64,000 nt of DNA from Streptomyces sp. NBC_00490 (GTDB lineage: Bacteria; Actinomycetota; Actinomycetes; Streptomycetales; Streptomycetaceae). A program made the position numbers and the translations under genes. Within the stretch, counting starts at the first letter, position 1; each line of letters begins with the position of its first letter. The notes under the pieces were generated by a model, which ran no database searches, was not told where the DNA came from, and saw only the letters and a list, made by a program, of their open reading frames with translations. This document shows, piece by piece, positions 18,553 to 27,062 of this stretch. The stretch spans positions 2,604,001 through 2,668,000 of the forward strand of contig NZ_CP107869.1 of the NCBI RefSeq assembly GCF_036013645.1. Reading direction: 5' to 3'.

Positions 18553-19518
18553 TCAGGTCACGTCGTCATAACCGTTGACCCGCTCCGGTGCCGACGCCTG
18601 CTCGGGCAGTGCCCGGCTGGCGGAGACCGTCTCGATCTCACCGATGTCCTCGGGGGTGAGGTCCAGATCGGAGGCCTCGTCGTCGGCGGGGCCCTCGGCA
18701 TCGCGGCGGCGCCGACGCTTGTCGTTGACCAGGGAGAACAGCGTCGCGCCGAAGTACAGCACCCAGATGGGGCCGGCCAGCGCCAGCATGCTCAGCGGGT
18801 CGGTGCTCGGGGTCGCGACGGCGGCGAACACGGTGATACCCATGATCATCCCGCGCCACCAGCCGAGCATCCGCTTGCCGGTGATCATCCCGGTGAGGTT
18901 CAGGAAGATCAGCAGCAGGGGCAGCTCGAAGGAGAGACCGAAGACGATCACCATGCGCGTGACGAGCTGGAGCAGATCGTCCAGCGGGAGCTGGTTGTCG
19001 ATGCTGCCGCTCGGCGTGAAGTCGATCAGCACCTTCGCGGTGGTGGGGAGCACCGAGTACGCGAAGTAGGCGCCGAGAAAGAACAGCGGGGCACCGGTGA
19101 AGACGAAGGCGTAGGCGTACTTCTTCTCGTGCCGGTGCAGACCCGGGGCGACGAACGCCCAGAGCTGGTACAGCCAGATCGGCGAGGCGACCACGATGCC
19201 GGCCATCAACGAGACCTGGAGAGCCAGGTTGAAGGGCGCGAGCAGACCGTTGATGGTGATCCGGGCGCACTTCTCAGCCGTCTGGTCGGCGGCGGACGAC
19301 CTGGCGAGTTCCGCGAAGCTCTGCTCGCAACCGATCGAGTCGAGGATCGGCTTCGTCAGGAAGTTGATGATGTCGTTGTAGAAGAAGGCGGCGACGACCG
19401 TCACGACGACGATGGCCAGCAGTGCCTTCGCGAGCCGGTTGCGGAGCTCACGAAGGTGATCCGCAAGGGGCATCCGCCCCTCGGGATCCTTCTCCTCATT
19501 GCGGGCAGACTTCAGCAA
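18553..19518 (-). CDS. tatC: Sec-independent translocase subunit TatC
   Basis: A 321-residue polytopic membrane protein with six transmembrane helices and the N-terminal signature MPLADHLRELRNRL. The stretch PIWLYQLWAFVAPGLHRHEKKYAY is the conserved loop/helix 3 region of TatC. The cytosolic C-terminus is long and acidic, as in other actinobacteria. TatC binds twin-arginine signal peptides and with TatA forms the Tat pore, heavily used by Streptomyces. TTG at 19518 gives the most complete N-terminus; it follows tatA by 47 bp in the same operon. Confidence 0.95.
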   Translation of the reverse strand: MLKSARNEEKDPEGRMPLADHLRELRNRLAKALLAIVVVTVVAAFFYNDIINFLTKPILDSIGCEQSFAELARSSAADQTAEKCARITINGLLAPFNLALQVSLMAGIVVASPIWLYQLWAFVAPGLHRHEKKYAYAFVFTGAPLFFLGAYFAYSVLPTTAKVLIDFTPSGSIDNQLPLDDLLQLVTRMVIVFGLSFELPLLLIFLNLTGMITGKRMLGWWRGMIMGITVFAAVATPSTDPLSMLALAGPIWVLYFGATLFSLVNDKRRRRRDAEGPADDEASDLDLTPEDIGEIETVSASRALPEQASAPERVNGYDDVT

Positions 19519-19565
19519 CCCACGTTCCCATCTCGTGCAGCGGGCCGGAGGTCACCGGCCCTGCG

Positions 19566-19856
19566 TCAGCGCTTGGTCGTGTCCGTCGGCTCGGTGACCG
19601 GGCGGGAGCTGGTCACATCGCCGGGGGCGGCCTGGATGGTGCGCTGGGACGGGGACTGCTGGTCGTCCTGGGGCGGGGCGGACGCGGCGGTCGTGTTGTC
19701 CTGGCCCTCGGACTTCATCGCCTTCGCCTCGCTCTTGAGGATGCGAGCGGACTTGCCGAGCGAGCGCGCCATGTCGGGAAGCTTCTTCGCGCCGAACAGC
19801 AGGATGATGACGACGAGGATGAGAATGATCTCGGGGGCGCCGAGCCTTCCGAACAT
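19566..19856 (-). CDS. tatA: Sec-independent translocase subunit TatA
   Basis: A 96-residue TatA/E protein: short N-terminal transmembrane helix ([21 protein letters not shown]), hinge [16 protein letters not shown], amphipathic helix, then a disordered Ser/Thr/Gln-rich tail. It polymerises to form the Tat translocation pore with TatC. Starts at ATG 19856 with AAGG upstream. A perfect 20-bp palindrome lies 45 bp upstream of the start. Confidence 0.96.
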   Translation of the reverse strand: MFGRLGAPEIILILVVIILLFGAKKLPDMARSLGKSARILKSEAKAMKSEGQDNTTAASAPPQDDQQSPSQRTIQAAPGDVTSSRPVTEPTDTTKR

Positions 19857-19900
19857 AAGTCTTTACCTTCTCACCGAGGCGGCTGGGGTGGGGTGCTGTG

Positions 19901-19920
19901 CTGTCCGACCGGTCGGACAG
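19901..19920. promoter_or_regulatory. 20-bp perfect palindrome upstream of tatA
   Basis: CTGTCCGACCGGTCGGACAG is a perfect inverted repeat centred about 54 bp upstream of the tatA start. It has no loop, which suits a protein-binding site better than an RNA terminator. A partial copy (GTGTCCGA) follows at 19921-19928, and CGATCG occurs twice just beyond. The 19857-20122 gap holds nothing else recognised and must contain the tatA promoter. Confidence 0.5.
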
Positions 19921-20122
19921 GTGTCCGAACGATCGTGTTGTCAGCGATCGTAACGCTCAGGGGTGAACGTGAGGCAATCCCCGTGCGTACTCCCGGTCCG
20001 CGAGCCGGGCCTCGTTCTCCGGTCCGCGACCAGCAGCGTACCTGCCCGGCCCCCCGGGATGACAGGGCGAAGTGACCCAAAACGCTTCCGGCGCAGGACT
20101 CACATCCCGTGCACAGCGGGAC

Positions 20123-20317
20123 TCACAGCGTGTCCACGGAGCGGGCGGTGCTCACCGCGGCCCGCTCCAGATCCTCCGCGGCCCTGCCGATGCGCTGCGC
20201 GGACTCCGCGACCTGCCGTCCCAGCCGCTGCGCCTCGAGGAACACCCGCACGGCGAGCACGCCGAGCACCACGAGACCCAGGAAACCCACAGCGATCGCG
20301 AACATCGGCCAGAACAT
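20123..20317 (-). CDS. Small single-pass membrane protein
   Basis: 64 residues: one N-terminal transmembrane helix (FWPMFAIAVGFLGLVVLGVLAVRVF) followed by a charged amphipathic helix (LEAQRLGRQVAESAQRIGRAAEDLERAA). No known domain was recognised; the architecture recalls short DUF948-like envelope proteins. It starts 10 bp after the zinc-ribbon gene, so it is probably the last gene of the pafBC transcription unit. Coding potential is supported by codon bias and operon spacing. Confidence 0.7.
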   Translation of the reverse strand: MFWPMFAIAVGFLGLVVLGVLAVRVFLEAQRLGRQVAESAQRIGRAAEDLERAAVSTARSVDTL

Positions 20318-20327
20318 GGTGCCGAGC

Positions 20328-20621
20328 CTAGAGGGTGGAGTGGAGCCGCAGGGTGCTGACCCCGCCCCCGGTCAGCAGCTCGACGATCCGCTCCCCCGCG
20401 GGCTTGCGGACGGAGGCGGCGCAGTCGGGGCAGGTGAAGGAGTAGAACGTGGTCCTGCTGGTGGCACCGACGACCAGCCGCAGGGCCCCGGCGGCGAGCT
20501 CGAACCGGCCGCGGCAGTCCGGGCAGCCCGCCCGGAACACCGTCGGGGACACGCTCCGCATTCCCGAGAACGCGGACGCCACCGACATCCCCTGCACACC
20601 AGACATCGCCGACTCGCTCAA
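20328..20621 (-). CDS. Small zinc-ribbon protein
   Basis: 97 residues with two CPDC knuckles (AGCPDCRGRFEL and FTCPDCAASVRK) about 30 residues apart, forming one four-cysteine zinc ribbon. TTG at 20621 overlaps the pafC stop (TTGA), with GGAG in the end of pafC as ribosome-binding site; ATG at 20606 is an alternative. Function unknown. Translational coupling to pafC suggests it works with, or is co-expressed with, the PafBC regulator. Confidence 0.72.
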   Translation of the reverse strand: MSESAMSGVQGMSVASAFSGMRSVSPTVFRAGCPDCRGRFELAAGALRLVVGATSRTTFYSFTCPDCAASVRKPAGERIVELLTGGGVSTLRLHSTL

Positions 20622-21646
20622 AGCTCCTGCTCCTGCCTGTCGTCGTTCGTGTGAGTTGGGTGTGAACCCGGCGTCTCGACCCCGTCGTACGCCGCCAGCG
20701 CCTCGCGGGCCGCCTGCCGGGCGCTGTCGGCGAGCTCGGGCGGCGAGACGATACGGCCGTCGCGGCCGAGCCGCAGCGCCAGGCGCCGCAGGGACGTCGG
20801 ATCGGGGGTGCGCAGGGTGATACGCAGTCCGCCGTCGGGGAGCTCATCCGCACTGTCGTGCGGGTAGTACTCGGCGACCCAGCGCCCGCCCGGGCTCACC
20901 TCGACCACGACCTCCGGGTCCTCGGCGGCCGGCTGCACCAGCGCCTCCGAGAGGTCCCGCAGTTCTATCTCGGGCGGCGCGGACGGCTCGTCGAGGATCT
21001 TGATCTCGGCGACCCGGTCGAGCCGGAAGGTGCGGCGCGCCTCGGAGCGGCGGCACCACGCCTCGACGTAGGTGTGACCGACGCTGACCAGGCGGATCGG
21101 GTCGATCTCGCGCTCGGTGACCTCGTCGCGGGCGGGCGAGTAGTAGCGGATCCACAGCCGGCGCCGCTCGGAGATCGCGCGGTCGACGTCGGCGAAGACC
21201 CCGCCCTCGGACTCGAAGGTCACCGACAGCCGGGAGCTGGCCCCCGCCTGCTCCCCCGCCGCGGTCTCCACCTTCGCCGTGGCCCGCAGCAGCGCCTGCC
21301 GGTCGCCCTCGCGCAGACCGGGCAGGGTCGAGACGGCCCGCGCGGCGACGAGCAGCGCGGTGGCCTCGTCGGCGGCGAGCCGCAGCGGCTCGGCGACGTC
21401 GTCGGGGTTGTGCCACCAGATGCGCTCGCCGTCGGTGTCGATGTCGAGGAGGTCGCCGCCGCGGAAGCTGGTGCCGCACATGGGCAGCACATCGAGGTCG
21501 GAGACGAGCTCGTCCTCGGTGATCCCGAAGGCCCGGGCGACGTCCTCGACACGGGCGCCGGGCCGCTCCTTCAGATACGTCACCAGGGAGAGCATCCGCC
21601 GGGTCTGGTCGATGGCGTTGACGGGCCTGACCGGTTTGCCTGCCAC
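20618..21646 (-). CDS. pafC: WYL-domain transcription factor PafC
   Basis: A 342-residue WYL regulator: N-terminal winged helix (QTRRMLSLVTYLKERPGARVEDVARAFGITEDELVSDL), WYL domain with YVEAWCRRSEARRTFRLDRVAEI, and WCX C-terminal domain. PafB and PafC act together as the activator of the mycobacterial LexA-independent DNA-damage response; WYL domains sense a nucleic-acid ligand. It follows pafB by 18 bp in the same order as in other actinobacteria. Confidence 0.94.
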   Translation of the reverse strand: MAGKPVRPVNAIDQTRRMLSLVTYLKERPGARVEDVARAFGITEDELVSDLDVLPMCGTSFRGGDLLDIDTDGERIWWHNPDDVAEPLRLAADEATALLVAARAVSTLPGLREGDRQALLRATAKVETAAGEQAGASSRLSVTFESEGGVFADVDRAISERRRLWIRYYSPARDEVTEREIDPIRLVSVGHTYVEAWCRRSEARRTFRLDRVAEIKILDEPSAPPEIELRDLSEALVQPAAEDPEVVVEVSPGGRWVAEYYPHDSADELPDGGLRITLRTPDPTSLRRLALRLGRDGRIVSPPELADSARQAAREALAAYDGVETPGSHPTHTNDDRQEQEL

Positions 21647-21664
21647 TGTGTTGCTCGCTCCCCC

Positions 21665-22618
21665 TCAGCCCTTGGCCACGGCACGCAGCCGGTCCACCAC
21701 ATCGGCCCGCAGTTCGGCGGGTTCCAGGACGACCACGTCCGGCCCGAACTCCACCAGCCAGGCGTCCAGCCCATGGCCGTACGGAATCTCCAACTCATCC
21801 CACCCGTCGCCCAGTTCCCGCACCGCGGTGGCCTTCGCCCGCAGCGGGTAGCCGGAGCCCGTGCGCAGCCGGATCAGCGCGCTGCGGTCGGCGCTCTCCC
21901 CCGCCCAGCTCGCGACGGTCTCACGGACGGTCACCACGTCGGGCACCTCGGCGGTGAAACGGGCACCGCGCGAACGGACCTTGCCGGTGATCCGGGACAG
22001 CCTGAAGACCCGCTCGGCGCCCCGGTCGCGGTCCCAGCCCGCCAGATACCAGTGGCCGCGCCAGCACTCCAGCGCCCACGGCTCGACATGCCGGGTCTCG
22101 GGGTGCGCGGCGGTGGCCTTGCGGTACTCGAAGACGACCGGACGGCGGTCGCGGCAGGCCAGCATCAGCGGCTCGAACGCGGCCTCGTGCACGGGGATCC
22201 GCGGCTCGAGGGCGCCATGCGCCTCGTAGGGGTCGAAGTCCTCCGGCAGCCCGGCCGCCCGCAGCTTCTGCAGGGCGCCGCTGGCCGCGCCCGCGAGCCG
22301 CGCCTGCTGCCACACCTTGGCGGCGAGACCGAGGGCGGCGGCCTCCTCGGCGTCGAGGGTGACGGGCGGCAGCCGGTTGCTGTCACGGCGCGCGAGGTAG
22401 CCGACGTCGCCGTCGAGGTTCTCCACGGTCTCGATGACCAGCCCGAGTTCGCGCAGATCGTCCTTGTCGCGCTCGAACATCCGGTTGAAGCTGTCGTCCG
22501 AATTCGCTTCCAGGTAGGCCTCGATGGACTGGCGCAGCTCACGCTTGCTCAGCGGCCTGCGCGTCCCCAGCAGACACAGCGCCAGGTTCATCAGCCGCTC
22601 GGCCTTGGCAATGGCCAT
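21665..22618 (-). CDS. pafB: WYL-domain transcription factor PafB
   Basis: A 317-residue WYL regulator: winged helix (AERLMNLALCLLGTRRPLSKRELRQSIEAY), WYL domain (VFEYRKATAAHPETRHVEPWALECWRGHWYLAGWDRDRGAERVFRLSRI) and C-terminal WCX domain. ATG at 22618 begins the family N-terminus MAIAKAERLMNLAL; upstream in-frame sequence is intergenic. Expected to dimerise with PafC and activate DNA-repair promoters. The 22619-22747 gap carries its promoter and the downstream FKBP terminator. Confidence 0.94.
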   Translation of the reverse strand: MAIAKAERLMNLALCLLGTRRPLSKRELRQSIEAYLEANSDDSFNRMFERDKDDLRELGLVIETVENLDGDVGYLARRDSNRLPPVTLDAEEAAALGLAAKVWQQARLAGAASGALQKLRAAGLPEDFDPYEAHGALEPRIPVHEAAFEPLMLACRDRRPVVFEYRKATAAHPETRHVEPWALECWRGHWYLAGWDRDRGAERVFRLSRITGKVRSRGARFTAEVPDVVTVRETVASWAGESADRSALIRLRTGSGYPLRAKATAVRELGDGWDELEIPYGHGLDAWLVEFGPDVVVLEPAELRADVVDRLRAVAKG

Positions 22619-22691
22619 CGACGCCCTTCGCCTCCCTATGGTGCTTACGGACGATGACCGTACCGCCCCGCGGTGGCGTGGCAAAAGCCGA

Positions 22692-22719
22692 GGGCCCATG
22701 CCCGGACAGGCATGGACCC
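22692..22719 (-). terminator. Hairpin after cytosolic FKBP gene
   Basis: Stem CCATGCC/GGCATGG with three further outer GC pairs around a six-base loop; on the minus strand it is followed by CTTTTGCC. It lies 29-56 bp beyond the FKBP stop codon. Confidence 0.65.
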
Positions 22720-22747
22720 CAGGTGATCGACAGTGATCGTACGACGA

Positions 22748-23119
22748 TCAGACGCCGACCAGGTCGACGACGAAGATCAGCGTCTCGCCGGGCTTGATGG
22801 CCGGGGTCGGGCTCTGGTTGCCGTAGGCGAGGTGCGCGGGGATGGTCAGCTGACGACGGCCGCCGACCTTCATGCCCTGCACGCCGAGGTCCCAGCCCTT
22901 GATGACACGGCCGCCACCCAGCGGGAAGCGGAACGGCTGACCACGGTTCCAGCTGGCGTCGAACTCCTCGCCGGTGCTGAAGGCAACGCCCACGTAGTGG
23001 ACGGTGACGGTCTGGCCCGCCTGCGCCTCGGCGCCGTCGCCCTCCCAGATGTCCTTGATCTCGAGGTCCGCCGGGGGCTCGCCACCGGGGAAGTCGATCT
23101 CGGGCTTCTCGATGCTCAC
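22748..23119 (-). CDS. FKBP-type peptidyl-prolyl isomerase (cytosolic)
   Basis: A 123-residue single-domain FKBP catalysing proline cis-trans isomerisation. Typical motifs: VTVHYVGV, FDASWNRGQPFRFPLGGGRVIKGWDLGVQGMKVGGRRQLTIPAHLAYG and ETLIFVVDLVGV. GTG at 23119 has AGGAG eight bases upstream. No signal peptide, so cytosolic. It lies 60 bp after a larger FKBP lipoprotein gene on the same strand. Confidence 0.94.
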   Translation of the reverse strand: MSIEKPEIDFPGGEPPADLEIKDIWEGDGAEAQAGQTVTVHYVGVAFSTGEEFDASWNRGQPFRFPLGGGRVIKGWDLGVQGMKVGGRRQLTIPAHLAYGNQSPTPAIKPGETLIFVVDLVGV

Positions 23120-23179
23120 GTCTCTAGCTCCTGCTTGTCTGCGGAAAGGCAACGCACACAGTCTTACACCCCGAAGCGG

Positions 23180-24184
23180 TCAGAGCTTCGCCAGGATGTC
23201 GACCGTGAAGACGAGCGTCGAGTCCTTCTCGATGCCGCTGCCGCTCGGCGGATTGTCGCCGTATCCCAGGGCCGGCGGGATGACGATGAGGACGCGGCTG
23301 CCGACCTTCTTGCCGGTCAGACCCTGCTTCCAGCCCTTGACGACCCCGTCGAGGGAGAACGACGTCAGGGTCTTCCTGGCATACGTCGAGTCGAACTCCT
23401 TGCCGGAGTCCCACAGCACGCCCTTGTACTGCACCAGCAGGCCGCTGTCGGCGGCGACCTTCTCGCCGTCACCCTCGATGATGTAGCTCGACACGAGCTT
23501 GCCCGGCGCGTCCTTCTTGGGGACCTCGATGGAGGGCGCCTTGCCGTCGGTGTTCGTCCCCACCTTGGGCAGATCCACGTCGTCCTGCGCCACGTTCGAG
23601 CCCTTGGCGGAGCTCGTGACCGGGTACACGCCCTTCATGTCCACCACGAACACCAGCGTGTCGGTGCCCTTGATGCCACCCTCCGCGTAACCCGCCTTGC
23701 CATAACCCCAGGTGGGCGGGACGGCGAACTCGACGCGGCTGCCGACCTTCTTGCCCGTGAGGGCGTACCGCCAGCCGTCGATGACACTGGCCGGGGCCAG
23801 CTGGATGGCGAGCGCGGAACCCCGGTCGAAGGAGTTGTCGAAGACCTTGGCCGTGTCCCAGATCTGGCCGAGGTAGTTCGCCACGAGGAAGTCGCCCTCC
23901 GCGGCCGTGCGGCCGTTGCCCGCGATGACCGTCTTCACCGCGAGCTGGCTCGACGGGTCACCGCTGCCCTTGGCGACGGTGGGCTTCTCACCGAACTTCG
24001 CGCCCGCGGTGATCGCCGGCAGCGGACCGTCCACGATCTTCGGCGCCGGCGCACCGGACGAGGCCGAGGCGGAGGGCGACGCGCTGTCGCCGCTCTCCGC
24101 GGAACTCGCCCCGTCGTCCTCGTTGCACGCGGCGAGCGTGGCCATTCCTGCGGGTACGGCAATCAGTAGTGAGCGTCGGCGCAC
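23180..24184 (-). CDS. Exported lipoprotein with two FKBP domains
   Basis: A 334-residue protein with signal peptide and lipobox LAAC (RRRSLLIAVPAGMATLAACNEDDG), a Ser/Ala-rich linker, then two FKBP-type isomerase domains (about 110-215 and 235-334). Each has the YGKAGY.../LGYGDNPPSGSGIE type loop and a terminal LVFVVD or LVFTVD strand. It should fold exported proteins at the outer face of the membrane. GTG at 24184 gives the signal peptide directly. Conservation of active-site aromatics is weaker than in the cytosolic FKBP. Confidence 0.9.
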   Translation of the reverse strand: MRRRSLLIAVPAGMATLAACNEDDGASSAESGDSASPSASASSGAPAPKIVDGPLPAITAGAKFGEKPTVAKGSGDPSSQLAVKTVIAGNGRTAAEGDFLVANYLGQIWDTAKVFDNSFDRGSALAIQLAPASVIDGWRYALTGKKVGSRVEFAVPPTWGYGKAGYAEGGIKGTDTLVFVVDMKGVYPVTSSAKGSNVAQDDVDLPKVGTNTDGKAPSIEVPKKDAPGKLVSSYIIEGDGEKVAADSGLLVQYKGVLWDSGKEFDSTYARKTLTSFSLDGVVKGWKQGLTGKKVGSRVLIVIPPALGYGDNPPSGSGIEKDSTLVFTVDILAKL

Positions 24185-24247
24185 GGTAAGAGCCTCGTAA
24201 TCGGTCGATCTTGTGGATGGCGTGCGCGCAACTCTACGGCGTGAGAA

Positions 24248-24276
24248 GGGCGCCGTACGGATAACGTACGGCGCCC
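24248..24276 (-). terminator. First hairpin downstream of pafA
   Basis: Perfect 12-bp stem GGGCGCCGTACG/CGTACGGCGCCC with loop GATAA, 37-65 bp beyond the pafA stop. One of two tandem hairpins here. Confidence 0.75.
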
Positions 24277-24281
24277 GTGTG

Positions 24282-24307
24282 GCGTTCCGGAAGGCGATCC
24301 GGAACGC
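24282..24307 (-). terminator. Second hairpin downstream of pafA
   Basis: Perfect 10-bp stem GCGTTCCGGA/TCCGGAACGC with a six-base loop, ending six bases from the pafA stop. It could protect the pafA 3' end or act with the next hairpin. Confidence 0.65.
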
Positions 24308-24312
24308 ATTGC

Positions 24313-25674
24313 TCACATACCGGCGATCAGCTTCTCGACCCGGTCGTCGACGGAACGGAACGGGTCCTTGCACAACACCGTGCGCTGGGCCTGGTCGTTG
24401 AGCTTGAGATGGACCCAGTCGACGGTGAAGTCCCGGCGCTGTTCCTGAGCCCGGCGGATGAAGTCACCGCGAAGCCGGGCCCGAGTGGTCTGCGGGGGCA
24501 CGGACTTGCCCTCGAAGATCTTCAAGTCGTTGCAGATCCGGGCCGCTTGGCCCTTCCTCTCCAGCAGGTAGTAGAGACCACGACGACGGTGAATGTCGTG
24601 ATACGCGAGGTCTATCTGCGCGACCCGCGGGTGGGACATGGTCATGTTGTGCTTGGCCCGGTACCGCTCGATCAGCTTGTACTTCATGACCCAGTCGATC
24701 TCGGTGCCGATCCGGTCGAGGTCCTCGGCCTCGATCGAGTCGAGCACCCGGCCCCACAGCTCCAGGACCTGCTCGACCGTTCCGGTACGGATACCGCGGC
24801 GCTCCACGAAGTCCACGGCCTTCTCGTAGTACTCGCGCTGCACCTCCAGCGCGGAGGCCTCCCGGCCACTGGCCAGACGCACCTTGCGCCGACCGGTGAT
24901 GTCGTGGCTGACCTCGCGGATCGCCCGGATCGGGTTCTCCAGCGTCAGGTCGCGCATCACGGTGCCCGCCTCGATCATGCGCAGCACCAGGTCGGTCGCG
25001 CCGACCTTGAGGAGCATGGTCGTCTCGGACATGTTCGAGTCGCCCACGATCACATGCAGGCGGCGGTAGCGCTCGGCGTCGGCGTGCGGTTCGTCGCGCG
25101 TGTTGATGATCGGCCGGGAACGCGTCGTCGCCGAGGAGACGCCCTCCCAGATGTGCTCGGCCCGCTGGCTGACGCAGTACACGGCGCCCCGCGGGGTCTG
25201 CAGAACCTTGCCCGCGCCACAGAGCAGCTGGCGGGTGACAAGGAAGGGAATGAGGATGTCCGCGAGCCGGGAGAACTCCCCGTGGCGGGCGACGAGATAG
25301 TTCTCGTGGCACCCGTAGGAGTTGCCCGCCGAGTCGGTGTTGTTCTTGAAGAGGTAGACGTCGCCCGCGATTCCTTCCTCGTGCAGGCGTCGTTCGGCGT
25401 CCACCAGGAGTCCTTCGAGAATGCGCTCGCCTGCTTTGTCGTGCGTGACCAGTTCCGTCACGTTGTCACATTCGGGAGTCGCATATTCCGGATGTGACCC
25501 GACATCGAGATAGAGGCGGGCACCGTTTCGCAGAAAGACATTGCTGCTGCGGCCCCATGACACGACACGGCGGAAGAGGTACCGCGCCACCTCGTCGGGA
25601 GACAGACGTCGCTGTCCCCTGAACGTACACGTGACGCCGTACTCGTTCTCCAGCCCGAAAATGCGGCGGTCCAT
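24313..25674 (-). CDS. pafA: Pup-protein ligase PafA
   Basis: A 453-residue carboxylate-amine ligase of the glutamine-synthetase-like Dop/PafA family. It uses ATP to phosphorylate the C-terminal glutamate of Pup and joins it to substrate lysines. The N-terminal [13 protein letters not shown] holds metal/nucleotide ligands. [17 protein letters not shown] contains the catalytic Asp57; [18 protein letters not shown] and [26 protein letters not shown] are family motifs. It lacks the extra Dop loop, separating it from the dop gene at 31-32 kb. The MFS gene ends 9 bp upstream of it. Confidence 0.97.
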   Translation of the reverse strand: MDRRIFGLENEYGVTCTFRGQRRLSPDEVARYLFRRVVSWGRSSNVFLRNGARLYLDVGSHPEYATPECDNVTELVTHDKAGERILEGLLVDAERRLHEEGIAGDVYLFKNNTDSAGNSYGCHENYLVARHGEFSRLADILIPFLVTRQLLCGAGKVLQTPRGAVYCVSQRAEHIWEGVSSATTRSRPIINTRDEPHADAERYRRLHVIVGDSNMSETTMLLKVGATDLVLRMIEAGTVMRDLTLENPIRAIREVSHDITGRRKVRLASGREASALEVQREYYEKAVDFVERRGIRTGTVEQVLELWGRVLDSIEAEDLDRIGTEIDWVMKYKLIERYRAKHNMTMSHPRVAQIDLAYHDIHRRRGLYYLLERKGQAARICNDLKIFEGKSVPPQTTRARLRGDFIRRAQEQRRDFTVDWVHLKLNDQAQRTVLCKDPFRSVDDRVEKLIAGM

Positions 25675-25683
25675 GACTGAACA

Positions 25684-26943
25684 TTACGCCCGATCCCCTG
25701 TGCTGAAACGGGGTTCGACGGCACGGTTTGGATCATTTTCCGATGAAGCCGCAACCACCCCCCGCCCACCGGGAGCTGCGAGGACCGGCCCGGTCGCCAG
25801 CAGAACCAGCAGGGAGACACCCCCCGCCACACCCGGTACGGCGAAACCCCACACGGCCCCTCCGGCCTCTACGACCGGCCCCGCGACCCCCGTTCCCACC
25901 GAGGCACCCACCGTGAACGTCGTCACCAGCCACGAGAAAGCCTCCGTGACCGTGCCCCGCGGCGCATGATGGTCGACCAGCACGAAAGCACACGCGATGG
26001 CGGGCGCGAGGAACACCCCCGCGACCACCGTCAGCAGCACCATGGCGACCGCGCCGGGCATCAGCAGCAGCGGCAGATAACACACCGCCAGCAGCGCCAC
26101 CAGCACCCGCAGTCGACGCGCCGGCTCACCCGTCCACTGCCGCGCGCCGTACACGGTGCCGCCGATGAGCGCGCCCAGACCGATCGCCCCCATCAGCCAG
26201 CCGTACACCACGTCACCACCGTGGTCGTCGGCGTACGGCACCGAGGCGACCGTGATGGACCCCAGTGCGATACCGACGAACAGGAACGCGCCCAGCAGCG
26301 CCAGCAGTCCGGGAGAGCGCAGCGCACCGAGCCAGTGCGCCTCACGCGGCGCCGAACGCCACGCGCGCGAGGGCCGCGACACGACCACGGAGAGCGCGCC
26401 GAGCACCCCGATGACGTTCAGGACCAGCAGCGCGGCCCGGGCCGACCACAGCGACGTGCACACCGTCACCAGCAACGGCCCGAGGGTGAACATGACTTCC
26501 TGCGCCACGGCGTCCATCGCGTACGCCGTGTGCACCTGGCCCTCCTTGCGCAGCACACTCGGCCACAGCGCCCGCAGACCGCCCTCCAGCGGCGGCGTGA
26601 AGAGCCCGGCGAGGGCCACGGCGGCACAGGCGGCCGCGAGCGCGTCCGGGCCGGTGAAGGCGAAGACCGCCATCGCCAGGGCGGAGGCGACCGCCGCGGG
26701 CAACTGGACGCGAGGCTGGCCGTACAGGTCCACCAGCCGGCCCAGCACCGGCTGACCGACGGCGTTGGCGACACCGTAGACCGCCGCGAGCGCTCCGGCG
26801 AGGCTGTACGAGCCGCCCTCCGCGCGCACGAACAGCACGATCGCGATGGCCGCGGTGGCGTTCGGCAGCCGGCCCACCAGGGTGCCGACCAGCAACCGCG
26901 TGGCATGCCTCGCCCTGAGGATCTCCAGGTATCCCGCGGCCAT
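25684..26943 (-). CDS. MFS transporter upstream of pafA
   Basis: A 419-residue major facilitator with about twelve hydrophobic segments. The first loop region reads GRLPNATAAIAIVLFVRAEGGSYSLAG, and GQPVLGRLVDLYGQPRV resembles the MFS loop 2-3 signature. Starts at ATG 26943 and ends 9 bp before pafA, so the two are probably co-transcribed. An MFS gene at this place is conserved near pafA in Streptomyces, but its substrate is unknown. The divergent LacI regulator may control it. Confidence 0.88.
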   Translation of the reverse strand: MAAGYLEILRARHATRLLVGTLVGRLPNATAAIAIVLFVRAEGGSYSLAGALAAVYGVANAVGQPVLGRLVDLYGQPRVQLPAAVASALAMAVFAFTGPDALAAACAAVALAGLFTPPLEGGLRALWPSVLRKEGQVHTAYAMDAVAQEVMFTLGPLLVTVCTSLWSARAALLVLNVIGVLGALSVVVSRPSRAWRSAPREAHWLGALRSPGLLALLGAFLFVGIALGSITVASVPYADDHGGDVVYGWLMGAIGLGALIGGTVYGARQWTGEPARRLRVLVALLAVCYLPLLLMPGAVAMVLLTVVAGVFLAPAIACAFVLVDHHAPRGTVTEAFSWLVTTFTVGASVGTGVAGPVVEAGGAVWGFAVPGVAGGVSLLVLLATGPVLAAPGGRGVVAASSENDPNRAVEPRFSTGDRA

Positions 26944-26991
26944 GTCCCGCCCTTCCCGTGCCGTGACGTGCGCCGGTGACGCATGAGGTTT

Positions 26992-27018
26992 TACGTATAA
27001 CGTCCTCCGTCATACGTA
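26992..27018. promoter_or_regulatory. Paired TACGTA sites between MFS and LacI genes
   Basis: Two copies of TACGTA (26992-26997 and 27013-27018) lie 21 bp apart, and the flanked arms TACGTAT/ATACGTA form an inverted repeat. They sit in a 119-bp divergent intergenic stretch. LacI-family dimers bind palindromes, so two copies on one helix face would suit cooperative binding. Confidence 0.5.
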
Positions 27019-27062
27019 CCATGTGCGCTGTTGACGAGTCCAGACGAAGGAGCAGGCAGCCG

